Source of the DNA: Megalopta genalis
Lineage: Eukaryota > Arthropoda > Insecta > Hymenoptera > Halictidae
NCBI RefSeq assembly: GCF_051020955.1
Contig: NW_027477091.1
Location: 1 to 64,000, forward strand
DNA length: 64,000 bases
Reading direction: 5' to 3'
Below, piece after piece: positions 28,423-42,140 of this stretch. A program made the position numbers and the translations under genes. Every line of letters starts with the position of its first letter. Positions within the stretch are counted from its first letter, which is position 1. The notes under the pieces were generated by a model. The model made no database searches and had not been told where the DNA came from. It saw only the letters and a list, made by a program, of their open reading frames with translations.

Positions 28423-29853
28423 CAGGGGAAACAATCGAGTTAGCTTCAAATCCAAGCGAACCACATGATTTAGCTTCAAATCAATGCGATTTAGAAGGTT
28501 TAACTTCAAATCCAGGCGAAACAAATAATTTACTTTCAAACGCCTGTGATATAAGTGATATAGCTTCAAATGCAGACGAAACAGACGAGTCAGCTTCAAA
28601 TCCATGCGAAACACATGATTTAGCTTCAAATCAATGCGAAGTAGGAGGCTTAGCTTCAAATCCATGCGAAACAAATGATTTAGGTTCAGATACTTGCAAT
28701 ATAAGTGATATAGCTTCAAATGCAGGAGAAACAAACGAGTCAGCTCCATATCCATGCGAAACATGTGATTTAGCTTCAAATTAATGGCATGTAGAAGGTT
28801 TAGCTTCAGATCCATGCGAAACAAAAGATTGAGCTACGTACACATGGGATATAGGTGATATAGATTCAACTGCATGCGAAACAAACGAGTTAGCTTCAAA
28901 TCCATGCGAAACACAGAATTTAAATGTAAATCAATGCGATGTAGAAGGTTTAGCTGCACATCCACGCAAAAAATATGATTTAGCATCAGATACTTGCGAT
29001 ATAAGTGATACAGCTTCAAATGCAGGGGACACAAACGAGTTATCTTCAAATACATGCAAAACTCATGATTAAGCTTCAAATCAATGCTATGTGGAAGGTT
29101 TAGTTTCAAATCCATGCGACACAAATGATTTAGCTTCAAATCAATGCGAAGTAGAAGGCATCGCTTCAAATCCATGCGAAACAAATGATTTAGCTGCAAG
29201 TCAATGCGAGGTACAAGATTTAGCTTCAAATCCATGCGAAACAAATGATTTAGCATCAGATACTTGCGAAATAAGTGATACAGCTGCAAATGCAAGAGAA
29301 ACAAACGAGGTAGCTTCAAATCCATGAAAAACACATGACTTGGCTCTAAATCAATGCGATGTAGAAGGTTTACCTTCAAATCCATGCGAAACAAAAGATT
29401 TAACATCAGATACTTGCGATATAACTGAAATAGATTCAAATGCAGGGGAATTAAACGAGTTAGCATCAAATCCATACAAAGCACAGGATTTAGTTTCAAA
29501 TCAAAGCGATGTAGAAGGTATAGCTTCAAATCCAAGCGAAACACATGATTTAGCTTCAAATCAATGCGATGTAGAAGGTTTAGCTTCAAATCCATGCGAA
29601 ACAAATGATTTAGGTTCAGATACTTGCGATAGATTGATATAGCTTCAAATGCGGGCGAACCAAACGAGTTAGCTTCAAATCCAAGCGATATACTTGATTT
29701 AGCTTCAAATCAATGCGGTGTAGAAGGTTAAACTTCAAATCTATACGAAACAAATGATTTAGCTTCAGATACTTGCGATATAAGTGATATAGCATCAAAT
29801 GCAGGCGAAACGACCGAGTTAGCTTCAAATCCATGCGAAACACATGATTTAGC
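28423..29853. repeat. 1.43-kb module, copy 2 (linker)
   Basis: Copy of 24,190-25,620 lying between the two copies of the ~9-kb duplication. It joins copy A near 28,425, at GGGGAAACAATCGAG, and copy B near 29,853, where GCTGCAAAT runs into CTAAGCGATG. Both joints fall inside monomers in register, as expected from unequal homologous exchange. Confidence 0.7.
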
Positions 29854-32800
29854 TGCAAATCTAAGCGATGTAGAAGGTATATCTTCAAATCCAAACGAAA
29901 CACATGATTTAGGTTCAAATCAATGCGATGTAGAAGGTTTAGCTTCAAATCCGTGGGAAACAAATGATTTAGCTTCAGATACTTGCGATACATTGATATT
30001 GCTTCAAATACAGGCGAAACTAACGAGTTAGCTTCAAATCCATGCGAAATACATGATTTAGCTTCAAATCAATGCGATGTAGAAGGTTAAACTTCAAATC
30101 TATACGAAACAAATGATTTAGCTTCAGATAATGCGATATAAGTGATATAGCATCAAATGCAGGCGAAACGACCGAGTTAGCTTCAAATCCATGCGAAACA
30201 AATGATTTAGGTTCAGATACTTGCGATACATTGCTATTGCTTCAAATGCAGGCGAAACTAGCGAGTTAGCTTCAAATCCCTGCGAAACACATGATTTAGC
30301 TTCAAACACTTGGGATATAAGAGATATAGCTTCAAATGCAGACGAAACAAACGAGTTAGCTTCAAAGCCAAGCGAATCACATGACATAGCTTCAAATCAC
30401 TGCGATTTAGAAGTTTTAGCTTCAAATCCATGCGAAACACATGATTTAGCTGCAAATCAATGCGATGTAGAAGGTTTAGCTTCAAATCCATGCGAAACAA
30501 ATGATTTAGCATCAGATACTTGCGATATAATTGATATAGCCTCAAATGCAGAGGAAACAATCGAGTTAGCTTCAAATCCAAAAGAATCACACGATTTAGC
30601 TTCAAATCAATGCGATTTAGAAGGTTTAACTTCAAATCCAGGCGAAACAAATAATTTACTTTCAAACGCCTGTGATATAAGTCATATAGCTTCAAATGCA
30701 GACGAAACAGACGAGTTAGCTTCAAATCCATGCGAAACACATGATTTAGCTTCAAATCAATGCGATGTAGAAAGTTCAGCTTCACATCCATGCGACACAA
30801 ATGATTTAGCTTAAGATACTTGCGATATATGTGATACAGTTTCAAATGCAGGCGAAACAAACGAGTTAGCTTCAAATCCATGCGAAACACATGATTTAGC
30901 AACAAATCAATGCGAAGTATAAGGTTTAGCTTCAAATCCATGCGAAACACATGAATTAGCTTCAAACCCATGCGATACACATGATTTAGCAGCAAATCAA
31001 TGCGATGAAGAAGGTTTGGCTTCAAATCCATGCGAAACTAATGATTTAGCTTCAGATACTAGCGATATAAGTGATATAGCTTCAAATGGAGGGGAAACAA
31101 ACGAGTTAGCTCCAAATCCAAGCGAATCATAGCTTCATAGAATCATTTAGCTTCAAATCAATGCGATTTAGAAAGTTTAAATTCAAATCCAGGCGAAACA
31201 AATAATTTACTTTCAAACGCTTGGGATATAAGTGATATAGCTTCAAATGCAGAAGAAACAGACGAGTTTGCTTCAAATCCATGCGAAACGCATGATTTAG
31301 CTGCAAATCAATGCGATGAAGAAGGTTTAGATGCAAATCCATGCGGTACACATGATGTAGCATCAAATCAATGCGATGTATAAGGTTTAGCTTCAAATCC
31401 ATGAGAAACAAATGATTTAGGTTCAGATACTTGCGATATTACTGATATAGCTTCAAATGCAGGGGAAACAATCGAGTTAGCTTCAAATCCAAAAGACTCA
31501 CACGATTTAGCTTCAAATCAATGCGATTTAGAAGGTTTAACTTCAAATCCAGGCGAAACAAATAATTTACTTTCAAACGCCTGTGATATAAGTCATATAG
31601 CTTCAAATGCAGACGAAACAGACGAGTTAGCTTCAAATCCATGCGAAACACATGATTTAGCTTCAAATCAATGCGATGTAGAAAGTTCAGCTTCACATCC
31701 ATGCGACACAAATGATTTAGCTTAAGATACTTGCGATATATGTGATACAGTTTCAAATGCAGGCGAAACAAACGAGTTAGCTTCAAATCCATGCGAAACA
31801 CATGATTTAGCAACAAATCAATGCGAAGTATAAGGTTTAGCTTCAAATCCATGCGAAACACATGAATTAGCTTCAAACCCATGCGATACACATGATTTAG
31901 CAGCAAATCAATGCGATGAAGAAGGTTTGGCTTCAAATCCATGCGAAACTAATGATTTAGCTTCAGATACTAGCGATATAAGTGATATAGCTTCAAATGG
32001 AGGGGAAACAAAGGAGTTAGCTCCAAATCCAAGCGAATCATAGCTTCATAGAATCATTTAGCTTCAAATCAATGCGATTTAGAAAGTTTAAATTCAAATC
32101 CAGGCGAAACAAATAATTTACTTTCAAACGCTTGGGATATAAGTGATATAGCTTGAAATGCAGAAGAAACAGACGAGTTTGCTTCAAATCCATGCGAAAC
32201 GCATGATTTAGCTGCAAATCAATGCGATGTAGAAGGTTTAGCTTGAAATCCATGCGAAACAAATGATTTATCTTCAAACACTTGGGATATAAGTGATATG
32301 TCTTCAAATGCAGACGAAACAAACGATTTAGCTTCCAATCCAAGCGAATCACATGATTTAGCTTCAAATCAATGCGATGTAGAAAGTCTAGCTGCAAATC
32401 CATGCGAAACAAATTATTTAGCTTCAGATACTTGCGATATAAGTGATACAGCTACAAATGCAGACGAAATAAACGATTTAGCTTCCAATCTAGTCGAAAC
32501 ACATGATTTAGCTTTAAATCAATGCGATGTAGAAGATTTAGCTTCAAATCCATGAGACGCAAATGATTTAGCTTCAGATACTTGCGATATAAGTGATATT
32601 GCTTCAAATGCAGACGAATCAAACGAGTTAGCTTCAAAATCAATGCGATACACATGATTAAGCTCCAAATCAATGCTATGTAGAAGGATTAGCATCAAAT
32701 TCATGCGACACAAATGATTTAGCTTCTGATACTTGCGATACAAGTGATATAGTTTCAAATGCAGACGAATCAAACGAGTTAGCTTCAAAATCCATGCGAA

Positions 32801-35800
32801 ACGCATGATTTAGCTGCAAATCAATGCGATGAAGAAAGTTTAGATGCAAATCCATGCGGTACACATGATGTAGCATCCAATCATTGCGATGTAGAAGGTT
32901 TAGCTTCAAATCCATGGGAAACAAATGATTTAGCTTCAGATACTTGCGATACATTGATATTGCTTCAAATGCAGGCGAAACTAACGAGTTAGCTTCAAAT
33001 CCATGCGAAATACATGATTTAGCTTCAAATCAATGCGATGTAGAAGGTTAAACTTCAAATCTATACGAAACAAATGATTTAGCTTCAGATACTTGCGATA
33101 TAAGTGATATAGCATCAAATGCAGGCGAAACGACCGAGTTAGCTTCAAATCCATGCGAAACAAATGATTTAGGTTCAGATACTTGCGATACATTGCTATT
33201 GCTTCAAATGCAGGCGAAACTAGCGAGTTAGCTTCAAATCCCTGCGAAACACATGATTTAGCTTCAAACACTTGGGATATAAGTGATATAGCTTCAAATG
33301 CAGACGAAACAAACGAGTTAGCTTCAAAGCCAAGCGAATCACATGACATAGCTTCAAATCACTGCGATTTAGAAGTTTTAGCTTCAAATCCATGCGAAAC
33401 ACATGATTTAGCTGCAAATCAATGCGATGTAGAAGGTTTAGCTTCAAATCCATGCGAAACAAATGATTTAGCATCAGATACTTGCGATATAATTGATATA
33501 GCCTCAAATGCAGGGGAAACAAACGAGTTAGCTTCAAATCCATGCAAAACACATGATTAAGCTTCAAATCAATGCTACGTAGAAGGTTTAGCTTCAAATC
33601 CATGTTGCTCAAATAATTTAGCTTCAGATACTTGCGATATAAGTGTGATAGCTTCAAATGCAGACGAATCAAACGAGTTAGTTTCAAAATCCATGCGAAA
33701 CGCATGATTTAGCTGCAAATCAATGCGATGAAGAAGGTTTAGATGCAAATCCATGCGGTACACATGATGTAGCATCAAATCAATGCGATGTATAAGGTTT
33801 AGCTTCAAATCCATGAGAAACAAATGATTTAGGTTCAGATTCTTGCGATATAACTGATATAGCTTCAAATGCAGGGGAAACAATCGAGTTAGCTTCAAAT
33901 CCAAGCGAACCACACGATTTAGCTTCAAATCAATGCGATTTAGAAGGTTTAACTTCAAATCCAGGCGAAACAAATAATTTACTTTCAAACGCCTGTGATA
34001 TAAGTGATATAGCTTCAAATGCAGACGAAACAGACGAGTCAGCTTCAAATCCATGCGAAACACATGATTTAGCTTCAAATCAATGCGAAGTAGGAGGCTT
34101 AGCTTCAAATCCATGCGAAACAAATGATTTAGGTTCAGATACTTGCAATATAAGTGATATAGCTTCAAATGCAGGAGAAACAAACGAGTCAGCTCCATAT
34201 CCATGCGAAACATGTGATTTAGCTTCAAATTAATGGCATGTAGAAGGTTTAGCTTCAGATCCATGCGAAACAAAAGATTGAGCTACGTACACATGGGATA
34301 TAGGTGATATAGATTCAACTGCATGCGAAACAAACGAGTTAGCTTCAAATCCATGCGAAACACAGAATTTAAATGTAAATCAATGCGATGTAGAAGGTTT
34401 AGCTGCACATCCACGCAAAAAATATGATTTAGCATCAGATACTTGCGATATAAGAGATACAGCTTCAAATGCAGGGGACACAAACGAGTTATCTTCAAAT
34501 ACATGCAAAACTCATGATTAAGCTTCAAATCAATGCTATGTGGAAGGTTTAGTTTCAAATCCATGCGACACAAATGATTTAGCTTCAAATCAATGCGAAG
34601 TAGAAGGCATCGCTTCAAATCCATGCGAAACAAATGATTTAGCTGCAAGTCAATGCGAGGTACAAGATATAGCTTCAAATCCATGCGAAACAAATGATTT
34701 AGCATCAGATACTTGCGAAATAAGTGATACAGCTGCAAATGCAAGAGAAACAAACGAGGTAGCTTCAAATCCATGAAAAACACATGACTTGGCTCTAAAT
34801 CAATGCGATGTAGAAGGTTTACCTTCAAATCCATGCGAAACAAAAGATTTAACATCAGATACTTGCGATATAACTGAAATAGATTCAAATGCAGGGGAAT
34901 TAAACGAGTTAGCATCAAATCCATACAAAGCACAGGATTTAGTTTCAAATCAAAGCGATGTAGAAGGTATAGCTTCAAATCCAAGCGAAACACATGATTT
35001 AGCTTCAAATCAATGCGATGTAGAAGGTTTAGCTTCAAATCCATGCGAAACAAATGATTTAGGTTCAGATACTTGCGATAGATTGATATAGCTTCAAATG
35101 CGGGCGAACCAAACGAGTTAGCTTCAAATCCAAGCGATATACTTGATTTAGCTTCAAATCAATGCGGTGTAGAAGGTTAAACTTCAAATCTATACGAAAC
35201 AAATGATTTAGCTTCAGATACTTGCGATATAAGTGATATAGCATCAAATGCAGGCGAAACGACCGAGTTAGCTTCAAATCCATGCGAAACACATGATTTA
35301 GCTGCAAATCAATGCGATGTAGAGGGTTTAGCTTCAAATCCATGCGAAATAAATGATTTAGCTTTACATCCATGCGAAGTAGAAGGCTTAGCTTCAAATC
35401 CATGCGAAACAAATGATTTAGCATCAGATACATGCGATATAACTGATATAATTTCAAATGCAGGGGGAACAAACGAGTTAGCATCAAGTCCATGCAAAAC
35501 ACATGATTTAGCTTCAAATCAATGCGATGTAGAAGGTTTAACTTCAAATCCAGGCGAAACAAATAATTTACTTTCAAACGCCTGTGATATAAGTGATATA
35601 GCTTCAAATGCAGACGAAACAGACGAGTTAGCTTCAAATCCATGCGAAACACATGATTTAGCTTCAAATCAATTTGAAGTAGAAGGATTAGCTTCAAATC
35701 CATGCGATACAATTGATTTAGCAACAGATACATGCGATATAAGTGATATAGATTCAAATGCAGGAGAAACAAACGAGTTAGCTGCAAATCCAAACGAATC

Positions 35801-38320
35801 ACATGATTTAGCTTGAAATCAATGCGATGTAGAAGGTTTTGCTTCAAATCCATGAGACACAAATGATTTAGATTCAGATACTTGCGATATAAGTAATACA
35901 GCTTCAAATGCAGACGAAACAAACGAGTTAGCTTCCAATCCAAGCGAATCACATGATTTAGCTTCAAATCAATGCGATGTAGAAAGTTCAGCTTCAACTC
36001 CATGCGACACAAATGATTTAGCTTAAGATACTTGCGATATATGTGATACAGTTTCAAATGCAGGCGAAACAAACGAGTTAGCTTCAAATCCATGCGACAC
36101 ACATGATTTAGCTGCAAATCAATGCGATGTAAAAGGTTTAGCTTCAAATCCAAGCGAAACACATGATTTAGCATCAGATACTTGCGATATATAATTAAAA
36201 TAGCTTCAAATGCAGGGGGAAACGAACGAGTTAGCATCAATTCCATGCAAAACACATGATTTAGCTTCAAATCAAAGCGATGTAGAATGTATATCTTCAA
36301 ATCCGAACGAAACACATGATTTAGCTTCAAATCAATGCGATGTAGAAGGTATAGATTCAAATCCAAGCGCAACACATGATTTAGCTTCAAATCAATGCGA
36401 TGTAGAAGGTTTAACTTCAAATCCATGCGAAACAAATGATTTACCTACAAACACTTGGGATATAAGTGATATAGCAGGTAATGCAGACGGATCAAACGGG
36501 GAAGCTTCAAAATCCATGCGATACATATCATTTAACTTCAAATCGATACGAAGTAGAAGGCTTAGCTTCAAATCTATACGAAACAAATGATTTAGCTTCA
36601 GATACTTGCGATATAAGTGATATAGCATCAAATGCAGGCGAAACGACCGAGTTAGCTTCAAATCCATGCGAAACACATGATTTAGCTGCAAATCAACGTG
36701 ATGTAGAAAGTTTAGCTTCAAATCCATGCGAAACAAATGATTTAGCATCAGCTACTTGCGATATAACTGATATAGCTTCAAATGCAGACGAATCAAACGA
36801 GTTAGCTTCAAAATCCATGCGATACACATCATTTAGCTTTAAATCCATGCGAAGTAGAAGGCTTAACTTCAAATCCATGCGAAACAAATGATTTAGGTTC
36901 AGATACTTGCGATACATTGATATTGCTTCGAATGCAGGCGAAACTAACGAGTTAGCTTCAAAGCCAAGCGAATCACATGATTTAGCTGTAAATCAATGCG
37001 ATGTAGAAGGTTTAGGTTCAAATCCATGCGAGACATATGATTTAGCATCAGATACTTGCGATATAACTGATATAGCTTCAAATGCAGGGGAAACAAACGA
37101 GTTAGCATAAAATCCATGCAAAACACATGATTTAGCTTCAAATCCATGCGAAACAAATGATTTAGCTTCAAACACTTCTGATATAAGTGATATAGCTGCA
37201 AATGCAGACGAATCAAACGGGATAGCTTCAAAATCCATGCGATACATATCATTTAGCTTCAAATCGATACGATGTAGAAGGTTTAGCTTCAAATCCATGC
37301 GAAACACATGATTTAGCTTCAAACACTTACGATATAAGTGATATAGCATCAAATGCAGGGAAAACAAACGAGTTAGCATCAAATCCATGCAAAACACATG
37401 ATTTAGCTGCAAATCAATGCGATGTAAAAGGTTTAGCTTCAAATCCATGCGAAACAAACGATTTAGCATCAGATACTTGCGATATAACTGATATAGCTTC
37501 AAATGCAGCGGAAACATACGAGTTAGCATCTAAACCATGCAAAACACATGATTTAGCTTCAAATAAATGCGATGTAGAAGGTTTAGCATCAAATCCATGC
37601 GAAAAAAATGATTTAGCTTAAGATGCTTGCGATATATGTGATACAGCTTCAAAAGCAGGGGAAACAAACGAGTTAGCATCAACTCCATGCAAAACACATG
37701 ATTTAGCTTCAAATCAAAGCGATGTAGAAGTTATACCTTCAAATCCAAAAAAAACATGATTTAGCTTCAAATCAATGCGATGTAGAAGGTATAGATTCAA
37801 ATCCAAGCGCAACACATGATTTAGCTTCAAATCAATGCGATGTAGAAGGTTTAGCATCAAATCCACGCGAAACAAATGATTTCCCTACAAACACTTGGAA
37901 TATAAGTGATATAGCAGGAAATGCAGACGAATCAAACGGGGAAGCTCCAAAATCCATGCGATACATATTATTTAACTTCAAATCGATACGAAGTAGAAGG
38001 CTGAGCTTCAAATCCATGCGAAACAAATGATTTAGGTTCAGATACTTGCGATACATTGATATTGTTTCAAATGCAGGCGAAACTAACAAGTTAGCTTCAA
38101 ATCCATGCGAAACACATGATTTAGCTTCAAACACTTGGGATATAAGTGATATAGCTTCAAATGCAGACGAAACAAACGAGTTAGCTTCAAAGCCAAGCGA
38201 ATCACATGATTTAGCTGTAAATCAATGCGATGTAGAAGGTTTAGCTTCAAATCCATGCGAGACAAATGATTTATCATCAGATACTTGCGATATAACTGAT
38301 ATAGCTTCAAATGCAGGGGA
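29854..38320. repeat. ~9-kb duplicated segment, copy B
   Basis: Right copy of 19,262-28,430. It has one fewer 910-bp unit and an extra ~208-bp block near 37.5-37.75 kb that carries the unusual run AAATCCAAAAAAAACATG. Divergence from copy A is very low by eye, about 1% or less over most of its length, with scattered single differences such as GATATAAG/GATATTAC near 31,437. No genes seen. Confidence 0.75.
31123..32033. repeat. 910-bp superrepeat unit
   Basis: Delimited by phase-shift markers at 31,123 and 32,034 (911 bp). It corresponds to the tandem pair at 20,531-22,351 in the other duplication copy. Confidence 0.75.
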
Positions 38321-39360
38321 AACAAACGAGTTAGCATAAAATCCATGCAAAACACATGATTTAGCTTCAAATCAATGCGATGTAGAAGGTTTAGCTTCAA
38401 ATCCATGCGAAACAAATGATTTAGCTTCAAACACTTGTGATATAAGTGATACAGCTGCAAATGCAGACGAATCAAACGGGATAGCTTCAAAATCCATGCG
38501 ATACATATCATTTCGCTTCAAATCGATACGATGTAGAAGGTTTAGCTTCAAATCCATGCGAAACAAATGATTTAGCATCAGATACTTGCGATATAACTGA
38601 TATAGCTTCAAATGCAAGGGAAACAAACGAGTTAGCATAAAATCCATGCAAAACACATGATTTAGCTTCAAATCAATACGATGTAGAAGGTTTAGCTTCA
38701 AATCCATGCGAAACAAATGATTTAGCTTCAAACACTTGTGATATAAGTGATATAGCTGCAAATGCAGACGAATCAAACGGGATAGCTTCAAAATCCATGC
38801 GATACATATCATTTCGCTTCAAATCGATACGATGTAGAAGGTTTAGCTTCAAATCCATGCGAAACAAATGATTTAGCTTCAAACACTTACGATATATGTG
38901 ATATAGCATCAAATGCAGGCGAAACGAACGAGTTAGCTTCAAATCCATGCGATACACATGATTTAGCTGTAAATCAATCCGATGTAGAAGGTTTCGCTTC
39001 AAATCCATGCGAAGCAAATGATTGAGTTTCAAACACTTGGGATATAGGTGATATAGCTTCAACAGCATGCGAAACAAACGAGATAGCTTCAAATCCATGC
39101 GAAACACATAATTTAGCTTCAAATCAATTCGAAGTAGAAGGATTAGCTTCAAATCCATCCGATACAGTTGATTTAGCATCAGATACATGCGGTATAAGTG
39201 ATATAGCATCAAATGCAGGAGAAACAAACGAGTTAGCATCAAATTCATGCCAAACACATGATTAAGCTTCAATTCAATGCTATGTTGAAGGTTTAGCTTC
39301 AAATCCAAGCGACACACATGATTAAGCATTAGATACTTGCGATACAAGTGATATAGCTTC
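38321..39360. repeat. Satellite domain 38.3-39.4 kb
   Basis: Includes two local copies of a ~300-bp segment marked by GATAGCTTCAAAATCCATGC near 38,480 and 38,780. This variant has one extra A and shifts the register by one base. No genes seen. Confidence 0.65.
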
Positions 39361-42140
39361 AAATGCGGGGAAACAAACGAGTTAGCTTCATATCAAAGCG
39401 AAACACACGATTTAGCAGCAAATCAATGCGATGTAGAAGGTTTCGCTTCAAATCCATGCGAAACCAATGATTTAGCTTCAGATACTTGTGATATAAGTGA
39501 CATAGCTTCAAATGCAGACGAAACAAACGAGTTAGCTTCAAATCCATGCGATACACATGATTTAGCTCCAAATCAATACGAAGTAGAAGGCTTAGCTTCA
39601 AATCCATGCGGAACAAATGATTTATCTTCAGATACTTGCGATACAAGTGATATAGCTTCAAATGCAGACGAAACAAACTAGTTTGCTTCAAATTCATGCA
39701 AAACACATGATTAAGGTTCAAACACATTGGAAGGGCAAGATTTAGGTTCAAATTCATGCGAAACACATGGTTTAGATTCAAAATCATGCGAAACAAATGC
39801 TTTAGCTTCAGATACTTCTGATATACATGATTTAGCATCAACTGCATGCGAAACAAACGAGTTAGCATCAAATCCATGCGAAACACATGATTTAGCAGTA
39901 AATCAAAGCGATGTAGAAGGTTTAGCTTCAAATCCATGCGAAACCAATGATTTAGCTTCAGATACTTGTGATAGAAGTGACATAGCTTTAAATGCAGACG
40001 AAACAAACGAGTTAGCATCAAATCCATGCGAAACACATGATTTAGCAGTAAATCAAAGCGATGTAGAAGGCTTAGCTTCAAATCCATGCGAAGCAAATGG
40101 TTTAGCTTCAAATACTTGTGATATACATGATTTAGCTGCAACTTCATGCGAAACAAACGTGTTAGCTTCAAATCCATGCGAAACAAATGATTTAGCTTAA
40201 TATTCAAGCGAAACAGATAGTTTAGATTCAGACTCTTGTGATAAGCATGATTTAGCTTCAACTGCATGCGAAACAAACGAGTTAGCTTCAAATCCAAGGT
40301 AAACACATGATTTAGTTTCAAATCAATGCGAAGTAGTAGGCTTAGTTTCAAATCCAAGCGAAACACATGATTTAGCATCAGATACTTGCGATATAACTGA
40401 AATAGCTTCAAATGCAGGGGAAACAAACGAGTTAGCATCAAATCCATGCAAACACATGATTTGGATTCAAATCAAAGCGATTTAGAAGGTATAGCTGCAA
40501 ATCAAAGCAAAACGCATGATTTAGCTTCAAATCAATGCGATGTAGAAGGTTTAGCTTCAAATCCATGCGAAACCAATGATTTAGATTCAAATCAATTCGA
40601 AGTAGAAGGATTAGCTTCTAATCCATGCGAAACAAATGGTTTATCTTGAAATACTTGTGATATTCATGATTTAGCTTCAACTGCATGCGAAACAAACGAG
40701 ATAGCTTCAAATCCAAGGGAAACACATGATTTAGTTTCAAATCAATGCGATGTAGTAGGCTTAGTTTCAAATCCAAGCGAAGCAAATGGTTTAGCTTCAA
40801 ATACTTGTGATATACATGATTTAGCTACAACTGCATGCGAAATAAACGAGTTAGCTTCAAATCAATGCCAAGTAGACGGCTTAGCTACAAATCCATGCGA
40901 AGCAAATGGATTAGCTTCAAATACTTGTGATATACATGATTTAGCTGCAACTTCATGCGAAACAAACGTGTTATCTTCAAATCCATGCGAAACACATGAT
41001 TTAGCTTAATATTCAAGCGAAACAGATAGTTTAGATTCAGACTCTTGTGATAAGCATGATTTAGCTTCAACTGCATCCGAAACAAACGAGTTAGCTTCAA
41101 ATCCAAGGGAAACACATGATTTAGTTTCAAATCAATGCGAAGTAGAAGGTTTAACTTCAAATCCATGCGAAACAAATGATTTAGGTTCAGATACTTGCGG
41201 TATAAATGATATAGCTTCAAATGCAGGTGAAACAAACGAGTTAGCTTCAAATCCATGCGAAACACATGATTTAGCTTCAAATCAATGCGATGTAGAAGGC
41301 TTAACTTCAAATCCATGCGAAACAAGTGACTTAGGTTCAGATACTTGCGGTATAAGTGATATAGCTTCAAATGCAGGTGAAACAAACGAGTTAGCTCCAA
41401 ATCCATGCGAAACAAATGATTTAACTTCAAATCAATGCGAAGTAGATGGTTTAGCTTCAAATCCATGCGGGACAAATGATTGAGCTTCAAACACTTCGGA
41501 TGTAGGTGATATAGCTTCAACTGCTTGCGCAACAAACGAATTAGCTTCAAATCCATGCGAAACACATGATTTAGCTTCAAATCAATGCGTTGTAGAAGGT
41601 TTAGCTTCAAATCCAACCGAAACAAATGATTTAGGTTTAGATACTTACGGTATAAGCGATATAGCTTCAAATGCAGGAGAAACAAACGAGTTAGCTTCAA
41701 ATCCATTCGAAACACATGATTTAGCTTCAAATCAATGCGATGTTGGAGGCTTAACTTCAAATCCATGCGGAACAAATGATTTAGGTTCAGATACATGCGG
41801 TATAAATGATATAGCTTCAAATGCAGGTGAAACAAACGAGTTAGCTCCAAATCCACGCGAAACAAATGATTTAGCTTCAAATCAATGCGATGTAGAAGGT
41901 TTAGCTTCAAATCCATGCGAAACCAAAGATTTAGCATCAGATACTTACGATATAAGTGCTATAGCTTCAAGTGCAGGGAAACAAACGAGTTGGCTTCAAA
42001 CACTTGCGATATAAGTGATATAGCTTCAAATGCAGACGAAGCAAACAAGTTAGCTTCTAATCCATGCGAAACACATGATTTAGCAGCAAATAAATGCGGA
42101 GTAGAAGGCTTAGCTTCATTCCATGCGAACCCAAAGATTT
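39361..42140. repeat. Divergent satellite subfamily
   Basis: Monomers here differ from the rest of the window. D-like units read ACTTGTGATATACATG, E-like units read GCAACTTCATGCGAAAC or TCAACTGCATGCGAAAC, and links such as AATATTCAAGCGAAACAG appear at 40,199 and 41,009. The superrepeats found elsewhere are weaker here, and more singletons are present. It may be an older or less homogenised part of the array. Part of this subfamily reappears as a block at about 52,263-52,700. Confidence 0.65.

Larger units (their letters stand above)
19262..28430. repeat. ~9-kb duplicated segment, copy A
   Basis: Left copy of a large tandem duplication. Paralogous positions lie 10,592 bp to the right at 19.26-20.44 kb, 9,682-9,683 bp at 22.36-27.85 kb and 9,891 bp at 27.94-28.4 kb. 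The offset changes are explained by one fewer 910-bp unit and one extra ~208-bp block in copy B. Shared singletons include the 1-bp-deleted GATACATTGATATTGC and the GGCGAAACGACCGAG variant. Contains only satellite. Confidence 0.75.

Noticed and set aside
28155..28784. Plus-strand Cys/Asp-rich frame (about 209 codons) as an expressed gene
   Set aside because: It begins and ends at arbitrary register breaks. Near-identical copies carry stops and single-base deletions, and no start context or exon structure is visible. Kept only as a possible trace of origin.
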